From Deltaproteobacteria bacterium (GTDB taxonomy: Bacteria > Myxococcota_A > UBA9042 > PHBI01), in the NCBI GenBank assembly GCA_020632715.1, contig JACKFA010000002.1, forward strand, positions 486,501-550,500: 64,000 nt of DNA, written 5' to 3'. The notes under the pieces were generated by a model, which worked only from the letters and a program-made list of their open reading frames with translations, was not told where the DNA came from and did no database searches. Both the position numbers and the translations under genes were made by a program. Below are positions 1-7,951 of this stretch, piece after piece (position 1 is the stretch's first letter; each line of letters begins with the position of its first letter).

Positions 1-423
1 GAGCCAGTCGGCCACGAAGAGGGTGCGCTTCTCCCAGTCGTAGTAGCCGGCGATCTGCTCGGTCGCGGCCTTCTCGAAGGCCGACATCATGTCGAAGTCG
101 GGCTTCACGGCGCCGAAGACGCGCAGCATGCGGCCGGTGTCGTCGATGAGCCGCGCGGAGTCGGTGGCGCGCAGGCGATCGCCGAGGTAGCGGCCGACGT
201 CCGCCTTCGACGCGACGCTGCTCTTCACGGTGTGCCCCGCGGGGAGCGCGATGCCTCGGAGCGCGCTCGCCTTGGCCAGCGCGTCGCTCGCGACGGCCGC
301 GAGGTCGGCGTTCGCGCCGCCCTCCTCGCCCGGCGGCTTCTCGCGCGCCTGGCACGCGGTGGTCCCGAGCGGGACGGCCAGGAGCGAGATGAGGGCGATC
401 GTGGCGACGTGGAACGGGCGCAT
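1..423 (-). CDS. Lipoprotein, putative metallopeptidase-type, 3' part outside window
   Basis: The first 141 residues of a gene that runs off the left edge. A short signal peptide ends in a lipobox (Leu-Gly-Thr-Thr-Ala-Cys, Cys at about residue 20), followed by a Glu/Gly linker, so the product should be membrane-anchored outside the cytoplasm. Near the window edge the protein reads EQIAGYYDWEKRTLFVADWL; a segment of this type (Glu, then Gly-Tyr/Phe-Tyr-Asp, then a hydrophobic strand) precedes the HExxH site in a group of bacterial putative zinc peptidases, but no HExxH is inside the window, so the function is only a guess. ATG at 423 was preferred to the in-frame ATG at 429 because GGAGG lies six bases upstream of 423 and directly abuts 429. 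Confidence 0.6.
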   Translation of the reverse strand, partial: MRPFHVATIALISLLAVPLGTTACQAREKPPGEEGGANADLAAVASDALAKASALRGIALPAGHTVKSSVASKADVGRYLGDRLRATDSARLIDDTGRMLRVFGAVKPDFDMMSAFEKAATEQIAGYYDWEKRTLFVADWL

Positions 424-501
424 CGGCATCCTCCCTGTGCCGCGCGGGGCGGTCCGGCGGCGTGGGAGGGGAACCTAGCAGTCCTCGCCTCGCGGCGTCG
501 A

Positions 502-518
502 CCCCCGAGCGTCGGGGG
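502..518 (-). terminator. GC hairpin after the 534-974 gene
   Basis: CCCCCGA (502-508), a 3-nt loop and TCGGGGG (512-518) form a perfect 7-bp stem just past the stop codon of the minus-strand gene at 534. There is no T tract, so it may only slow or process the transcript. Confidence 0.35.
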
Positions 519-533
519 CTCGCGCCGCGCTGA

Positions 534-974
534 TCAGCGCAGGGTCGTCGCGATCGCGCGATCGTCGTTCACGTGCATCGTGTACGCCGAGGCGCCCTGG
601 CGACAGACCACCATGACGGTCCACGTGCCGCGCTCGGCGGGGATGCTGCCGATGTTGTAGCTCGAGTGCTTCGGGTCGCTGATGATCTGCCGCACGAACA
701 TGCCGCTCGGGTCCTTCACGAGGAACTCGGCGCTCATCTTCTCGCCCTGCGCGATGTCCGCGCGGATGTCGAGGCGCGTCGGCTGGGTGACCTGGATCGT
801 GTGGCGGATCGTGTGCGGCGCGCCATCGACGGCGCACTGACCCATCACGGCCTGCCCGATCGGCTGCGCGAGCACCTCGGGCGACCTCTCGGGCGTCGAC
901 GCCCCCATCAGCCCGCAGGCCGTCGTCGAGACCATCCCGGAAACCATCAACGCCGCCGCCATCAGAGCCCTCAT
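534..974 (-). CDS. Small lipoprotein with beta-sandwich-like domain
   Basis: A 146-residue protein. The signal peptide ends in Val-Ser-Thr-Thr-Ala-Cys (Cys near residue 20), consistent with lipidation. The rest looks like one small beta-sandwich: alternating hydrophobic strands, RLDIRADIAQGEKMSAEFLV, then GTWTVMVVC. This resembles domains that hold pre-peptidase C-terminal or jelly-roll folds, but the similarity is general. The start is ATG 974, with GAGGAGAAGGTC just upstream; the longer frame to 1013 lacks a ribosome site. It is transcribed toward the 1-423 gene with a 110-bp gap, possibly an independent unit. Function unknown. Confidence 0.65.
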   Translation of the reverse strand: MRALMAAALMVSGMVSTTACGLMGASTPERSPEVLAQPIGQAVMGQCAVDGAPHTIRHTIQVTQPTRLDIRADIAQGEKMSAEFLVKDPSGMFVRQIISDPKHSSYNIGSIPAERGTWTVMVVCRQGASAYTMHVNDDRAIATTLR

Positions 975-1133
975 GACCTTCTCCTCCGGCGCGTGGTTGC
1001 GCCGTGCTGACAAGGTGTATCGGCCGGTCTTCCGAAAACTTGCGTAACGCGTGGCAAAGCTCGGTCGTCGGCGCGCCCGGGCGCCGCCGTGGCGGCCGCG
1101 AAGGCGCGCGCCGGCGGGGCGAGCGGCCGCGGA

Positions 1134-1427
1134 TCAGCGGCGGAGGAACGTCGCGACGCGCTCGCGGTCGTCGAGGCGGATGGCGCGCGAGAACTCGAGG
1201 CGGAAGCCCGCGCGCTCCTCGATGGCGACGATGCGCGAGCCGACGGGCAGGCGGAGCGGCTTCAGGAAGGCGCGCACCTCGCGCTGGTCGTGGTTCGGCA
1301 CCGGGCCGAGGACGATCACGTCCTCCTCGCCGACGCGGATCTCGAAGAGGCGCTTCTTGCGGCGCATCCCGACGAGGAGGCCGACGACGGCGAGCACGAT
1401 CACGAGGATGACGACGTTCCTGAACAT
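1134..1427 (-). CDS. Single-span membrane protein, DUF3634-like
   Basis: A 97-residue protein: a membrane helix at residues 4-20 (FRNVVILVIVLAVVGLLVG), a basic stop-transfer MRRKKR, then a cytoplasmic domain ending RLEFSRAIRLDDRERVATFL. The architecture (N-terminal helix, 'F-x-V/I-x-x-G', then 'R-x-G-x-x-x-x-FS-x-x-I' near the end) matches what I know of the DUF3634 family from gamma-proteobacteria, which has a similar length and no known function. The longer upstream frame to 1529 has poor composition and was rejected. Diverges from the crotonase gene at 1547. Confidence 0.6.
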   Translation of the reverse strand: MFRNVVILVIVLAVVGLLVGMRRKKRLFEIRVGEEDVIVLGPVPNHDQREVRAFLKPLRLPVGSRIVAIEERAGFRLEFSRAIRLDDRERVATFLRR

Positions 1428-1546
1428 GGCAGGCCGCCGCATACCACGCCGCGGCGCCCCCGGCGAGCGCCACGCGCCGAGGGCGCGGGGTTGACAAGGC
1501 CCGGGCGTTCCCGTGTCGTGAGCCCGCACCGTGGACGGAGGGGGAC

Positions 1547-2323
1547 ATGGGCAGCATCTCCTGGGAGAAGCGCGGCGCCGTCGCGCTCATCGGGCTCGAT
1601 CGCGCCGCGAAGCGCAACGCCTTCGACCGCGCGATGCTCGCCGAGCTCGCCCGCGCGTACGCCACCGCCGAGGCCGACCGCGACGTGAGGGTGAGCGTCC
1701 TGTTCGCCCACGGCGAGCACTTCACGGCCGGGCTCGACCTCGCCGACGTCGGCCCCGCCGTCGCGCGCGGCGAGACCCTCTTCCCGCCCGGGAGCGTCGA
1801 CCCGCTCGGCCTCCACGGCCCGCGTCGCGAGAAGCCCGTCATCACCTGCGTCCGCGGCTACTGCTTCACCATCGGCATCGAGCTCCTCCTCGCGGGCGAC
1901 ATCGCGGTCGCCGCGCGGGACACGGTGTTCGCGCAGATGGAGGTGCAGCGCGGCATCATGGCCTTCGGCGGCGCGACCTTGCGGATGCACCTCCGGACGG
2001 GGCTCGGCGACGCGATGCGCTGGCTCCTCACGGGCGACCGCTTCGACGCCGCCGAGGCGTACCGGATCGGGCTCGTGCAGGAGCTCGCGGAGCCGGGCGA
2101 GGAGCTCGCCGCCGCCCTCGCGATCGCCGAGCGCGTCGCGGCGCAGGCCCCGCTCGCCGTCCGCGCGACCCGCGCCTCCGCGCTCCAGGCCGTCGAGCGC
2201 GGCGAGGAGGCCGCCGCGGCCGAGCTCCTCCCCGCGGCTCGCGCCCTCATGGGCAGCGCCGACGCGCGTGAGGGGCTCATGTCGTTCGTCGAGCGTCGCC
2301 CCGCGCGCTTCACGGGCGAGTAG
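1547..2323 (+). CDS. Enoyl-CoA hydratase/isomerase (crotonase) family protein
   Basis: A 258-residue crotonase-fold protein, the usual length for the family. LDRAAKRNAFDRAML at residues 17-31 is the first conserved strand/helix, FAHGEHFTAGLDL the oxyanion-hole 'GxxFxAGxDL' motif, and RGYCFTIGIELLLAGDIAVA the second oxyanion segment. The canonical acidic catalytic residue of hydratases just after this (E in 'GGGxEL...') is present as Glu in IGIELLLAGD, while the position of the second Glu is less clear, so hydratase versus isomerase versus other CoA chemistry cannot be settled. Strong GGAGGGGGAC ribosome site before ATG 1547. A PLP enzyme starts 5 bp after its stop, so the two form an operon. 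Confidence 0.9.
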   Translation: MGSISWEKRGAVALIGLDRAAKRNAFDRAMLAELARAYATAEADRDVRVSVLFAHGEHFTAGLDLADVGPAVARGETLFPPGSVDPLGLHGPRREKPVITCVRGYCFTIGIELLLAGDIAVAARDTVFAQMEVQRGIMAFGGATLRMHLRTGLGDAMRWLLTGDRFDAAEAYRIGLVQELAEPGEELAAALAIAERVAAQAPLAVRATRASALQAVERGEEAAAAELLPAARALMGSADAREGLMSFVERRPARFTGE

Positions 2324-2328
2324 GCGTG

Positions 2329-3555
2329 ATGAGCGCCCCGCCGCAGAAGGCGCGCGAGGACTACCTCCGCCTCGCGCGCGCCATGGCCGGGGAGCCGCTG
2401 CCGGCCGCCCTCGTCGACGTCGCGGCCTTCGACGAGAACGTCGCCGCCGTGCTCGCCCGGCTCGATGGCGCCGACGTGACGCTCCGGCTCGCCACGAAGA
2501 GCCTCCGTGTCCCGGCGCTCCTGCGGCGCGTCGCGAGCGTCGGCGGCGGGCGGGTGCGCGGCCTCATGACCTACAGCGCGCGCGAGACCGCTTGGCTCGC
2601 CGGCGAGGGCTTCGACGACCTCCTGCTCGCGTACCCGGCCGCCCGCCCGGAGGACGCCCGCGCCCTCGCGGACGCCGCCGCGCGCGGGGCGAGGGTGATC
2701 GCGATGGTCGACGACCCCGTCCACGTCGAGCTCCTCGCCCACGTGGCCGCGGAGGCGGGGGACCGGCTCGTCGTCGGCGTGGACGTGGACGTCTCCTGGC
2801 GCTTCCTCGGCGGGCGCGTGCACCTGGGCGTCCGGCGGAGCCCCGTCCGCGACCCCGCCGCCGCGCTGGCCCTCGCGCGGCGCGCGCGCCACGCCGGGCT
2901 CGAGGTCCGCGCCGTCCTCGCCTACGAGGCCCAGGTCGCGGGCCTCCCGGACCACACCCCCGGGAGCCGCCTCCTGGATCCGGCGCGCCGCCTCGTCAAG
3001 CGACGCTCCTCCGCCCTCGCCGCCGAGCGTCGGGAGGCGGTCGTCACGGCGCTCCGCGACGACGGCTTCGACATCGCCATCGTCAACGGCGGCGGCACGG
3101 GGAGCCTCGCCGCGACCGCCCACGACGGGAGCTGCACCGAGGTCACCGCAGGCTCCGGCTTCTTCGCGCCCCACCTCTTCGATCACTACGAGGGGCTCGG
3201 CCTGCGCCCCGCCGCGCTCTTCGCGGTGGCCGTCACGCGCTCGTCCGACCCGGGCTGGGTCACCTGCGGCTTCGGCGGCTACCCGGCCTCGGGCGCGGCG
3301 GGCGCCGACCGGCTCCCGGTGGTCCACCTCCCGGAGGGGCTCGAGGTGGAGCCGCTCGAGGGCTTCGGCGAGGTGCAGACGCCGCTCCGGGTGCCGTCCG
3401 GGATGGTGCCGCCAGCCATCGGCGCGCCGATCTTCTGCCGCCACGCGAAGGCGGGCGAGCTCGCCGAGCGCTTCGGCGAGCTGCTGCTCGTCGAGGGGGA
3501 CCGCGTCATCGACCGCGTCCCGACCTATCGTGGCCTCGGGCTCGCCTTCGGGTGA
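2329..3555 (+). CDS. Fold-type III PLP enzyme, D-threonine aldolase / alanine racemase N-terminal-like
   Basis: A 408-residue protein. LRLATKSLRVPALLRRV carries the Lys expected to bind PLP in the alanine-racemase-type barrel ('K-S/A-x'), followed by barrel strands and DIAIVNGGGTGSL, a phosphate-binding Gly cluster. The C-terminal beta domain has VPSGMVPPAIGAPIFCRHAKAGELAERF, resembling the metal-binding His region of D-threonine aldolase and D-serine dehydratase-like proteins, which cleave or dehydrate D-beta-hydroxy amino acids. The substrate is not fixed by the sequence. A GTG at 2326 and an ATG at 2329 adjoin; ATG was chosen. Only 5 bp after the crotonase gene, so co-transcribed and probably translationally coupled; the metabolic link is not obvious. 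Confidence 0.8.
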   Translation: MSAPPQKAREDYLRLARAMAGEPLPAALVDVAAFDENVAAVLARLDGADVTLRLATKSLRVPALLRRVASVGGGRVRGLMTYSARETAWLAGEGFDDLLLAYPAARPEDARALADAAARGARVIAMVDDPVHVELLAHVAAEAGDRLVVGVDVDVSWRFLGGRVHLGVRRSPVRDPAAALALARRARHAGLEVRAVLAYEAQVAGLPDHTPGSRLLDPARRLVKRRSSALAAERREAVVTALRDDGFDIAIVNGGGTGSLAATAHDGSCTEVTAGSGFFAPHLFDHYEGLGLRPAALFAVAVTRSSDPGWVTCGFGGYPASGAAGADRLPVVHLPEGLEVEPLEGFGEVQTPLRVPSGMVPPAIGAPIFCRHAKAGELAERFGELLLVEGDRVIDRVPTYRGLGLAFG

Positions 3556-3591
3556 CGCGCCGCGCGCGGGGCGGCCCCAGCGTGCGGCGTC

Positions 3592-4236
3592 TCAGCCGAA
3601 CGGCTTCTTGTTGTCGGCGGAGCCGTCGCCCCCGGACTCCCACCCGGACGCGCGGCGCTTCGGTCCCGCCGCCTTGGCCGCGTCACCCTCGGGCTCGGCG
3701 GGGGTGCTCGGCGGGGCGGCCTCGGCGGCGGGCGGCGCGATGGGCTCGAGGTTCGGCTGTGTGGCGGTGACGGCGCGGCGGCGGCCACCGTCGAAGTCCG
3801 CGCTGCGGAAGGTGCTCTTCTTCGTGGGACCGTCGGCGTAGCCGAAGTCCGCGCTGCGGTAGACGGAGCGGTCGGGCGGGGTCTTCCGTCCGTCGCTGTA
3901 GTCGCCGCCGCGGTAGTCGGTGCCGCCCTTCTCGTCGGGGGCGTCCTCGAAGACGCCGTAGTCGCCGCCGCGGTAGCCGGCGCGCGTGGTGGCGTCGGGC
4001 GCGGGCATCACGCGCAGCACCTTCCCGGCGAGGCGCGCGCCGTCCATCGTCTCGATCGCGAGGCGCGAGGCGGTGTCGTCGTCGAGCGTGACGAAGCCGA
4101 AGCCACGCGAGCGGCCCGTCTCCCAGTCGGTCATCACGCGAGCCTCGAGGACCCGGCCGAACGGCGCGAACGCGCTCCTGAGCGCGGCGTCGTTCACGCT
4201 CCAGTCGAGCCCCTCAACCAGGAGTCTGTTCCCCAT
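3592..4236 (-). CDS. RRM-domain RNA-binding protein with repeat tail
   Basis: A 214-residue protein. Residues 3-80 form one RNA recognition motif: RNP2-like NRLLVEGLDW and RNP1-like SRGFGFVTL are both clear. This resembles bacterial Rbp glycine-rich proteins of cyanobacteria and myxobacteria, which bind single-stranded RNA and often respond to cold. The C-terminal half is disordered and carries aromatic repeats (YRGGDYG, YRGGDYS, YRSADFG, FRSADFD) followed by an Ala/Pro-rich segment and a basic end. The aromatic/Gly/Asp repeats could support condensation or protein binding (inference). Start ATG 4236 fits the RRM; the longer frame to 4269 only adds a Gly/Arg leader. Shares a 324-bp divergent intergenic region with the lipoprotein at 4561. 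Confidence 0.85.
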   Translation of the reverse strand: MGNRLLVEGLDWSVNDAALRSAFAPFGRVLEARVMTDWETGRSRGFGFVTLDDDTASRLAIETMDGARLAGKVLRVMPAPDATTRAGYRGGDYGVFEDAPDEKGGTDYRGGDYSDGRKTPPDRSVYRSADFGYADGPTKKSTFRSADFDGGRRRAVTATQPNLEPIAPPAAEAAPPSTPAEPEGDAAKAAGPKRRASGWESGGDGSADNKKPFG

Positions 4237-4331
4237 CGCGCCCTCGCCCCGACCCGCGCCGCTGCGCACCGTCCTCCGACTCTACACCCCCGCGCGGGTG
4301 AGTGCATCCCCTCCGTTCACGGTCGCGCGAG

Positions 4332-4354
4332 TCGGTCAAAATGACCGATCGGTA
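4332..4354. promoter_or_regulatory. Overlapping operator-like palindromes
   Basis: In the 324-bp divergent region, TCGGTCA (4332-4338), AAA and TGACCGA (4342-4348) form a perfect inverted repeat. Overlapping it, ACCGATCGGT (4344-4353) is a perfect 10-bp palindrome. TGACCGATCGGTA resembles operators bound by TetR-family repressors. No regulator gene lies beside it. The rest of 4237-4560 shows only a short A/T-rich patch around 4393-4420. Confidence 0.45.
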
Positions 4355-4560
4355 AAGGCGACCTGACTGACGAGCTCCCTCGCGTCCGTGGTCTTGTGAA
4401 CGAATGTAAATGAAATCAGGCGTCTCCTGGGTTGGCACGGGTCCTGCGATGGGGTCCGTCACGCAGCGGGCGAGCCAGAAGCGAAGCCCGAAGCGCGCGA
4501 GAGAGAGAGACGAACGAGACCACTCCAGCCACCGCAAACGAGAGACGAGAGGAGACCGAC

Positions 4561-5331
4561 ATGAAGAGCCTGAACACCCTGCTTGGCGCCGCTTTTGGAA
4601 GCTCGCTGCTCCTGTTCGGCGCCTGCGCCGACTCGGTCGGAGGACCCGCTCCGACCACCGCGAGTGACGTGCAGCTCCAGCACGTGACGATGGCGCTCTC
4701 GAACGACACGTCGGCGAGCGCCACCGCGCACGTCATGATCTGGGCCTCGGCCGACGGCTCGCTCGCCTACGACAACATGATCGACCTCGCCGCGAGCGCC
4801 TCGATCGAGCTCGACTTCGACCTCGAGAGCGGCACGCACATCGCGGACATCGAGGTCATGAACGACGACGGCGTGACGCTCGAGGGCAGCGGCACCGCCG
4901 AGTTCGACGTCGACTTCGGCGAGGACCTGAACATCATGATCTCGCTCGGCGGCAGCCTGTCGGCCGACGTCGGCGCCAACGGCGACGGCGAGGGTGACGG
5001 CAGCGCGAGCGTCGACGTGGGCGCCGAGGCCGGCGTGGGCGTCGGGATCGACGCGAGCGGCTCGTCCGACGACGGTGACGGCAGCGCGAGCGCGGACGTG
5101 GACGCCGAGGCTGGCGTGGGCGTGGGCGTCGACGCGAGCGGCTCGTCCGACGACGGTGATGGCGAGGGCAGCGCGAGCGCCGATGTCGACGCCGAGGTCG
5201 GCGTGGGCGTCAGCGCCTCGGGCAGCTCGGACGACGGTGACGACGACGAGGGCGACGATGACGGTGGCGACGCCGAGGGGAGCGTCACGGTGACGATCCA
5301 CATCGGCCTCGGCCTCGGCCTCGGCGACTGA
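4561..5331 (+). CDS. Acidic repeat lipoprotein
   Basis: A 256-residue lipoprotein: signal peptide with lipobox Leu-Phe-Gly-Ala-Cys (Cys near residue 21). The middle (about 35-135) looks like a compact beta domain, and the rest is three imperfect copies of an Asp/Gly/Ser/Val-rich unit (DGDGSASADVDAEAGVGVGV and variants), closing with SVTVTIHIGLGLGLGD. The composition is strongly acidic and could bind calcium or act as a surface spacer; no known enzyme motif is seen. ATG 4561 follows GAGGAGACCGAC. The frame can be extended to 4432 but this lacks both a ribosome site and a signal peptide. A good terminator hairpin follows at 5363. Confidence 0.75.
   Translation: MKSLNTLLGAAFGSSLLLFGACADSVGGPAPTTASDVQLQHVTMALSNDTSASATAHVMIWASADGSLAYDNMIDLAASASIELDFDLESGTHIADIEVMNDDGVTLEGSGTAEFDVDFGEDLNIMISLGGSLSADVGANGDGEGDGSASVDVGAEAGVGVGIDASGSSDDGDGSASADVDAEAGVGVGVDASGSSDDGDGEGSASADVDAEVGVGVSASGSSDDGDDDEGDDDGGDAEGSVTVTIHIGLGLGLGD
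4993..5262 (+). repeat. In-gene tandem repeats, about 81-87 bp
   Basis: Three imperfect direct repeats inside the acidic lipoprotein gene, each containing GACGCGAGCGGCTCGTCCGA or a variant and encoding an alternation of acidic and Gly/Val segments. Copy number could vary between strains. Confidence 0.6.
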
Positions 5332-5362
5332 TCGCCCCGATCACCCCGCGATGACGGCGACG

Positions 5363-5400
5363 GAGCCGGCGTCCTCCCCGAGGGCGCCGGCTCTTCGCGT
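5363..5400. terminator. Terminator hairpin between convergent genes
   Basis: GAGCCGGCG (5363-5371) and CGCCGGCTC (5385-5393) form a perfect 9-bp stem with a 13-nt loop, followed by TTCGCGTTCT. It lies between the converging lipoprotein gene and hmgA and could end transcription from the plus side; the T content is moderate. Confidence 0.6.
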
Positions 5401-5464
5401 TCTCTGGCCGCGCGTCGTGACGCGGGACCGGTCAGGCCGCCGGGCGGTGGTCCGCGGTCGCCTC

Positions 5465-6769
5465 TCAACCGCCCGGGAAGAGCTTCGGGAGCCCTCGCCA
5501 GCAGTCGAGGTAGTCGGCCTGGAGGAGCCCCCCGTGGAGGCCGAAGTCGGTCACGGCGAAGGGCAGGCTCGACTCGAACATGAAGGCGAGGGTCTGGTCG
5601 AGCTTCACCGGGGCGAGCGCCGCCTCGCGCGCCTTCTCGAAGACCAGCGCGTCCGGGCCGTGGCCGGCCATGCAGTTGTGGAGGCTCGAGCCGCCGGGGA
5701 CGAAGCCGCCGCCCTCCTTCGCGTCGTAGACCCCGGTCACGAGCCCCATGAGCTCGCTCATGACGTTGCGGTGGTAGTACGGCGGCCGGAACGTGTCTTC
5801 CGCGACCATCCAGCGCGGCGGGAAGATGACGAAGTCGACGTTCGCGAGCCCCGGGATCGCGGTCGGCGCCGTCAGGACCGTGAAGATCGACGGGTCGGGG
5901 TGGTCGCGGTCGACCGTCCCGACCGCCTGGAAGTCGGCGAGGTCGTACTTGTAGGGGGCGTAGTTGCCGTGCCAGGCGACGACGTCGAACGGCGAGTGGT
6001 CGAGGTCGGCGCGGAAGAGGTGGCCGCCCATCTTGGCGACGATCTCGTGGGCGCTGTCGTCGTCCTCGAAGGCGGCGACCGGGTAGCGGAAGTGGCGCTC
6101 GCTCGCGAGGCTGTTCGAGCCGATGGGCCCGCGGTCGGGGAGCTGGAAGGGCGCCCCGTGGACCTCGCAGACCCAGCCGCGCGCCCGGCCGTCGTGGAGG
6201 TCGACCGCGAGCTTCGTACCCCGCGGGACGACCGCGATCTCCCCGGGCGCGACGTCGAGGCGGCCGAGCTCCGTCCTCAGCCGGAGGCGGCCCTCCTGCG
6301 GCACGAGCAGGAGGTGCCCGTCGGCGCTGTAGAACGCGCGGCGCCCCATGTCGCGGGTCGCGGCGTAGAGGTGCACCGAGGAGCCGCTCTGCGCGGCGGC
6401 GTCGCCAGCGACGGCCAGGGTGACGAGCCCGTCGACGAAGTCGGCGGCGGTCTCGGGGAAGGGGAGGGGATCCCAGCGCATCGGGTTCGGGCCCGCGGGC
6501 GGCGCGCCGCCGGTGTCGGGCGCGGTGCGCAGGCGCCCGGCGGGCCGCGGCTCGAAGGGGCCGTGACCGACGGTCGGGCGGATCCGGTAGAGCCAGCTCG
6601 TCAGGTTCTGCGCGCGCGGCATCGTGAACGAGGAGCCGCTGAACTGCTCCGCGTAGAGGCCGAGCGGCGGCCGCTGCGGCGAGTTGCCGCGGGCGGGGAG
6701 GGCGCCCGCGACGGCCTCCGTCTGGTGCGTCGCCCCGAACCCCGCGAGATAGTTCAGCTCATCGGCCAT
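5465..6769 (-). CDS. hmgA: Homogentisate 1,2-dioxygenase
   Basis: A 434-residue protein, the normal length for the family. It opens the aromatic ring of homogentisate to maleylacetoacetate in tyrosine and phenylalanine breakdown. Recognisable family segments are ELNYLAGFGATHQTEAVAGA at the start, YAEQFSGSSFTMPR, the cupin strands GHLLLVPQEGRLRLRTELG, and the iron-site region FPPRWMVAEDTFRPPYYHRN (His, Glu nearby) followed by GGSSLHNCMAGHGPD, whose His residues complete the metal site. AGGGGG precedes ATG 6769. No maleylacetoacetate isomerase or fumarylacetoacetase gene is adjacent, so the rest of the pathway must be elsewhere. Confidence 0.95.
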   Translation of the reverse strand: MADELNYLAGFGATHQTEAVAGALPARGNSPQRPPLGLYAEQFSGSSFTMPRAQNLTSWLYRIRPTVGHGPFEPRPAGRLRTAPDTGGAPPAGPNPMRWDPLPFPETAADFVDGLVTLAVAGDAAAQSGSSVHLYAATRDMGRRAFYSADGHLLLVPQEGRLRLRTELGRLDVAPGEIAVVPRGTKLAVDLHDGRARGWVCEVHGAPFQLPDRGPIGSNSLASERHFRYPVAAFEDDDSAHEIVAKMGGHLFRADLDHSPFDVVAWHGNYAPYKYDLADFQAVGTVDRDHPDPSIFTVLTAPTAIPGLANVDFVIFPPRWMVAEDTFRPPYYHRNVMSELMGLVTGVYDAKEGGGFVPGGSSLHNCMAGHGPDALVFEKAREAALAPVKLDQTLAFMFESSLPFAVTDFGLHGGLLQADYLDCWRGLPKLFPGG

Positions 6770-6792
6770 GTCGGCCCCCTCGGTCTACCGGT

Positions 6793-7560
6793 TCAGTGCG
6801 AGTCTTCGGTGATGGCGAGGAGCGTCCCGCGGTCGCCGACGATGTGCCACGTCCAGGTCTGCTGGATCCCGCCGGCGCCGACGTTGCACGAGGTCGTGCC
6901 GCCCTCGTTGGGCTCGCAGCCGATGTACATCGTGAGCGGGTCCCAGCCGACGTCGGGCCAGCCGCCGGCGGCCACCTGCGCGCGCGTGACGACCTGGTCG
7001 TCCTCCTTCAGCGTGTCGGTCTCGTCGACCCAGGCGAGCTTCACGGAGAGGCCGCGATCCTCGCCGACGAGCTCGGCGAGGCCGGCGTGATCGCGCGCGG
7101 CGCGGCGCTTCGCGAGCTGCACCATCCAGCCGGCGGCGTCCCGCGTGCACGGCTCCCCAGGGCAGCAGTCGACGCCGACGGTGCGGTCGTTCGTGGTGCG
7201 ATCGTCGAGCGACACCTCGACGACCAGGGTCGCGACGCGGCAGGCGCGGCCGCGCGTCGTCTCGAGGACGAGCACGTCGGCGGCGTTCGAGACCTGCGAG
7301 ACCGCGGCGACCTCGTGCGAGCGCCCCGTCGCGCCGCGGCGGGCGAGCCACTCGCCGAGGAGGGCCTTGGTGCCCGCGTCTTCGACCTGGTCGAGCCCGG
7401 TGACGGCGGGCGCGCCAGGGGCGACCGTGGTCGGGGCGTCGGGCGTCCCGAGCGCCTCGGCGGGCGCGGGCGCGGTCCCGCAGGCGTCGATGGCGAGGAC
7501 GGCGAGCGCGGCGTAGGGGGCGAACGCGAGGGTCGAGAGACGGCGCAAGTGGGGCTCCAT
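6793..7560 (-). CDS. Probable lipoprotein of unknown function
   Basis: A 255-residue protein. Residues 1-24 are a signal peptide (basic, then FAPYAALAVLAIDAC) with a Cys in lipobox position although Ile-Asp-Ala is a poor lipobox. A Pro/Ala-rich tether follows, then a globular part with two strand-rich segments and cysteines at CCPGEPC and CEPNEGGTTSC that could pair. The end, TWTWHIVGDRGTLLAITED, resembles a small beta domain. Start ATG 7560 was chosen because it begins the signal peptide; the longer frame to 7914 runs through the antisense of the riboswitch. Ends 23 bp before hmgA; both are on the minus strand and might be co-transcribed. Confidence 0.65.
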   Translation of the reverse strand: MEPHLRRLSTLAFAPYAALAVLAIDACGTAPAPAEALGTPDAPTTVAPGAPAVTGLDQVEDAGTKALLGEWLARRGATGRSHEVAAVSQVSNAADVLVLETTRGRACRVATLVVEVSLDDRTTNDRTVGVDCCPGEPCTRDAAGWMVQLAKRRAARDHAGLAELVGEDRGLSVKLAWVDETDTLKEDDQVVTRAQVAAGGWPDVGWDPLTMYIGCEPNEGGTTSCNVGAGGIQQTWTWHIVGDRGTLLAITEDSH

Positions 7561-7666
7561 GGCGAGGTGGCGCGGGCGGACGCGCGCGGCGACCATACCC
7601 AAGTCGCGACGCGTCCGGAAGCGGAGGCGGTGCTCGCGCGTGTCGCGCCCGCCGCTCGGCTTCTCC

Positions 7667-7672
7667 TTGACA
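7667..7672 (+). promoter_or_regulatory. -35 element of the cobalamin operon promoter
   Basis: A perfect TTGACA sits about 30 bp before the riboswitch core. The matching -10 is poor (GATGAC at 7691-7696, 18-bp spacer), as is common in this GC-rich DNA. Transcription would start near 7700, right at the riboswitch. Confidence 0.45.
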
Positions 7673-7689
7673 ACGCCGACGCCGTCGCG

Positions 7690-7845
7690 CGATGACGAGG
7701 GCCGCCGCGACGGCAGGAAGCTGGTGGAAGACCAGCGCTGCCCCCGCAACTGTGACCGAGGACGAACCCGGGAGACCACTGGCTCGAGAGAGCTGGGAAG
7801 GGCCGGGGGAGGATGATCCGGGAGCCAGGATACTGACCGCGCGGT
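7690..7845 (+). promoter_or_regulatory. Cobalamin (AdoCbl) riboswitch
   Basis: The conserved cobalamin aptamer core is readable directly: GGCAGGAAGCTGGTGGAAG, then CCAGCGCTGCCCCCGCAACT and TGTGACC (about 7713-7757), with the B12 box GAGCCAGGATACTGACC at about 7822-7838. It lies in a 391-bp leader in front of four genes that look like outer-membrane B12 uptake parts, so binding of the coenzyme should shut the operon off. The roughly 100 bp from 7846 to the start codon, rich in inverted GC tracts, is the likely expression platform; I cannot tell from sequence whether it blocks translation or ends transcription. Confidence 0.93.
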
Positions 7846-7951
7846 TTGCCGGCACAGCCTCGGGCGGAGGTGGTGGCCTGGCGGGCCGCACGGTGCGCCC
7901 GACCGGACCCCCATGCTTCGTCCCCGAGCTCACACGCTTCGGAGGGAAGCC

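Noticed and set aside
474..487. CCTAGCAGTCCTCG shared with the left end of the quasi-palindrome at 18388
   Set aside because: A 14-base match is expected by chance in 64 kb of this composition, and the rest of the element is absent here.
475..1845. Long minus-strand ORFs across 475-1990 and similar Arg/Ala/Pro-rich ORFs elsewhere
   Set aside because: They are antisense or out-of-frame shadows of GC-rich genes, with unnatural Arg/Pro/Ala composition and no ribosome site.
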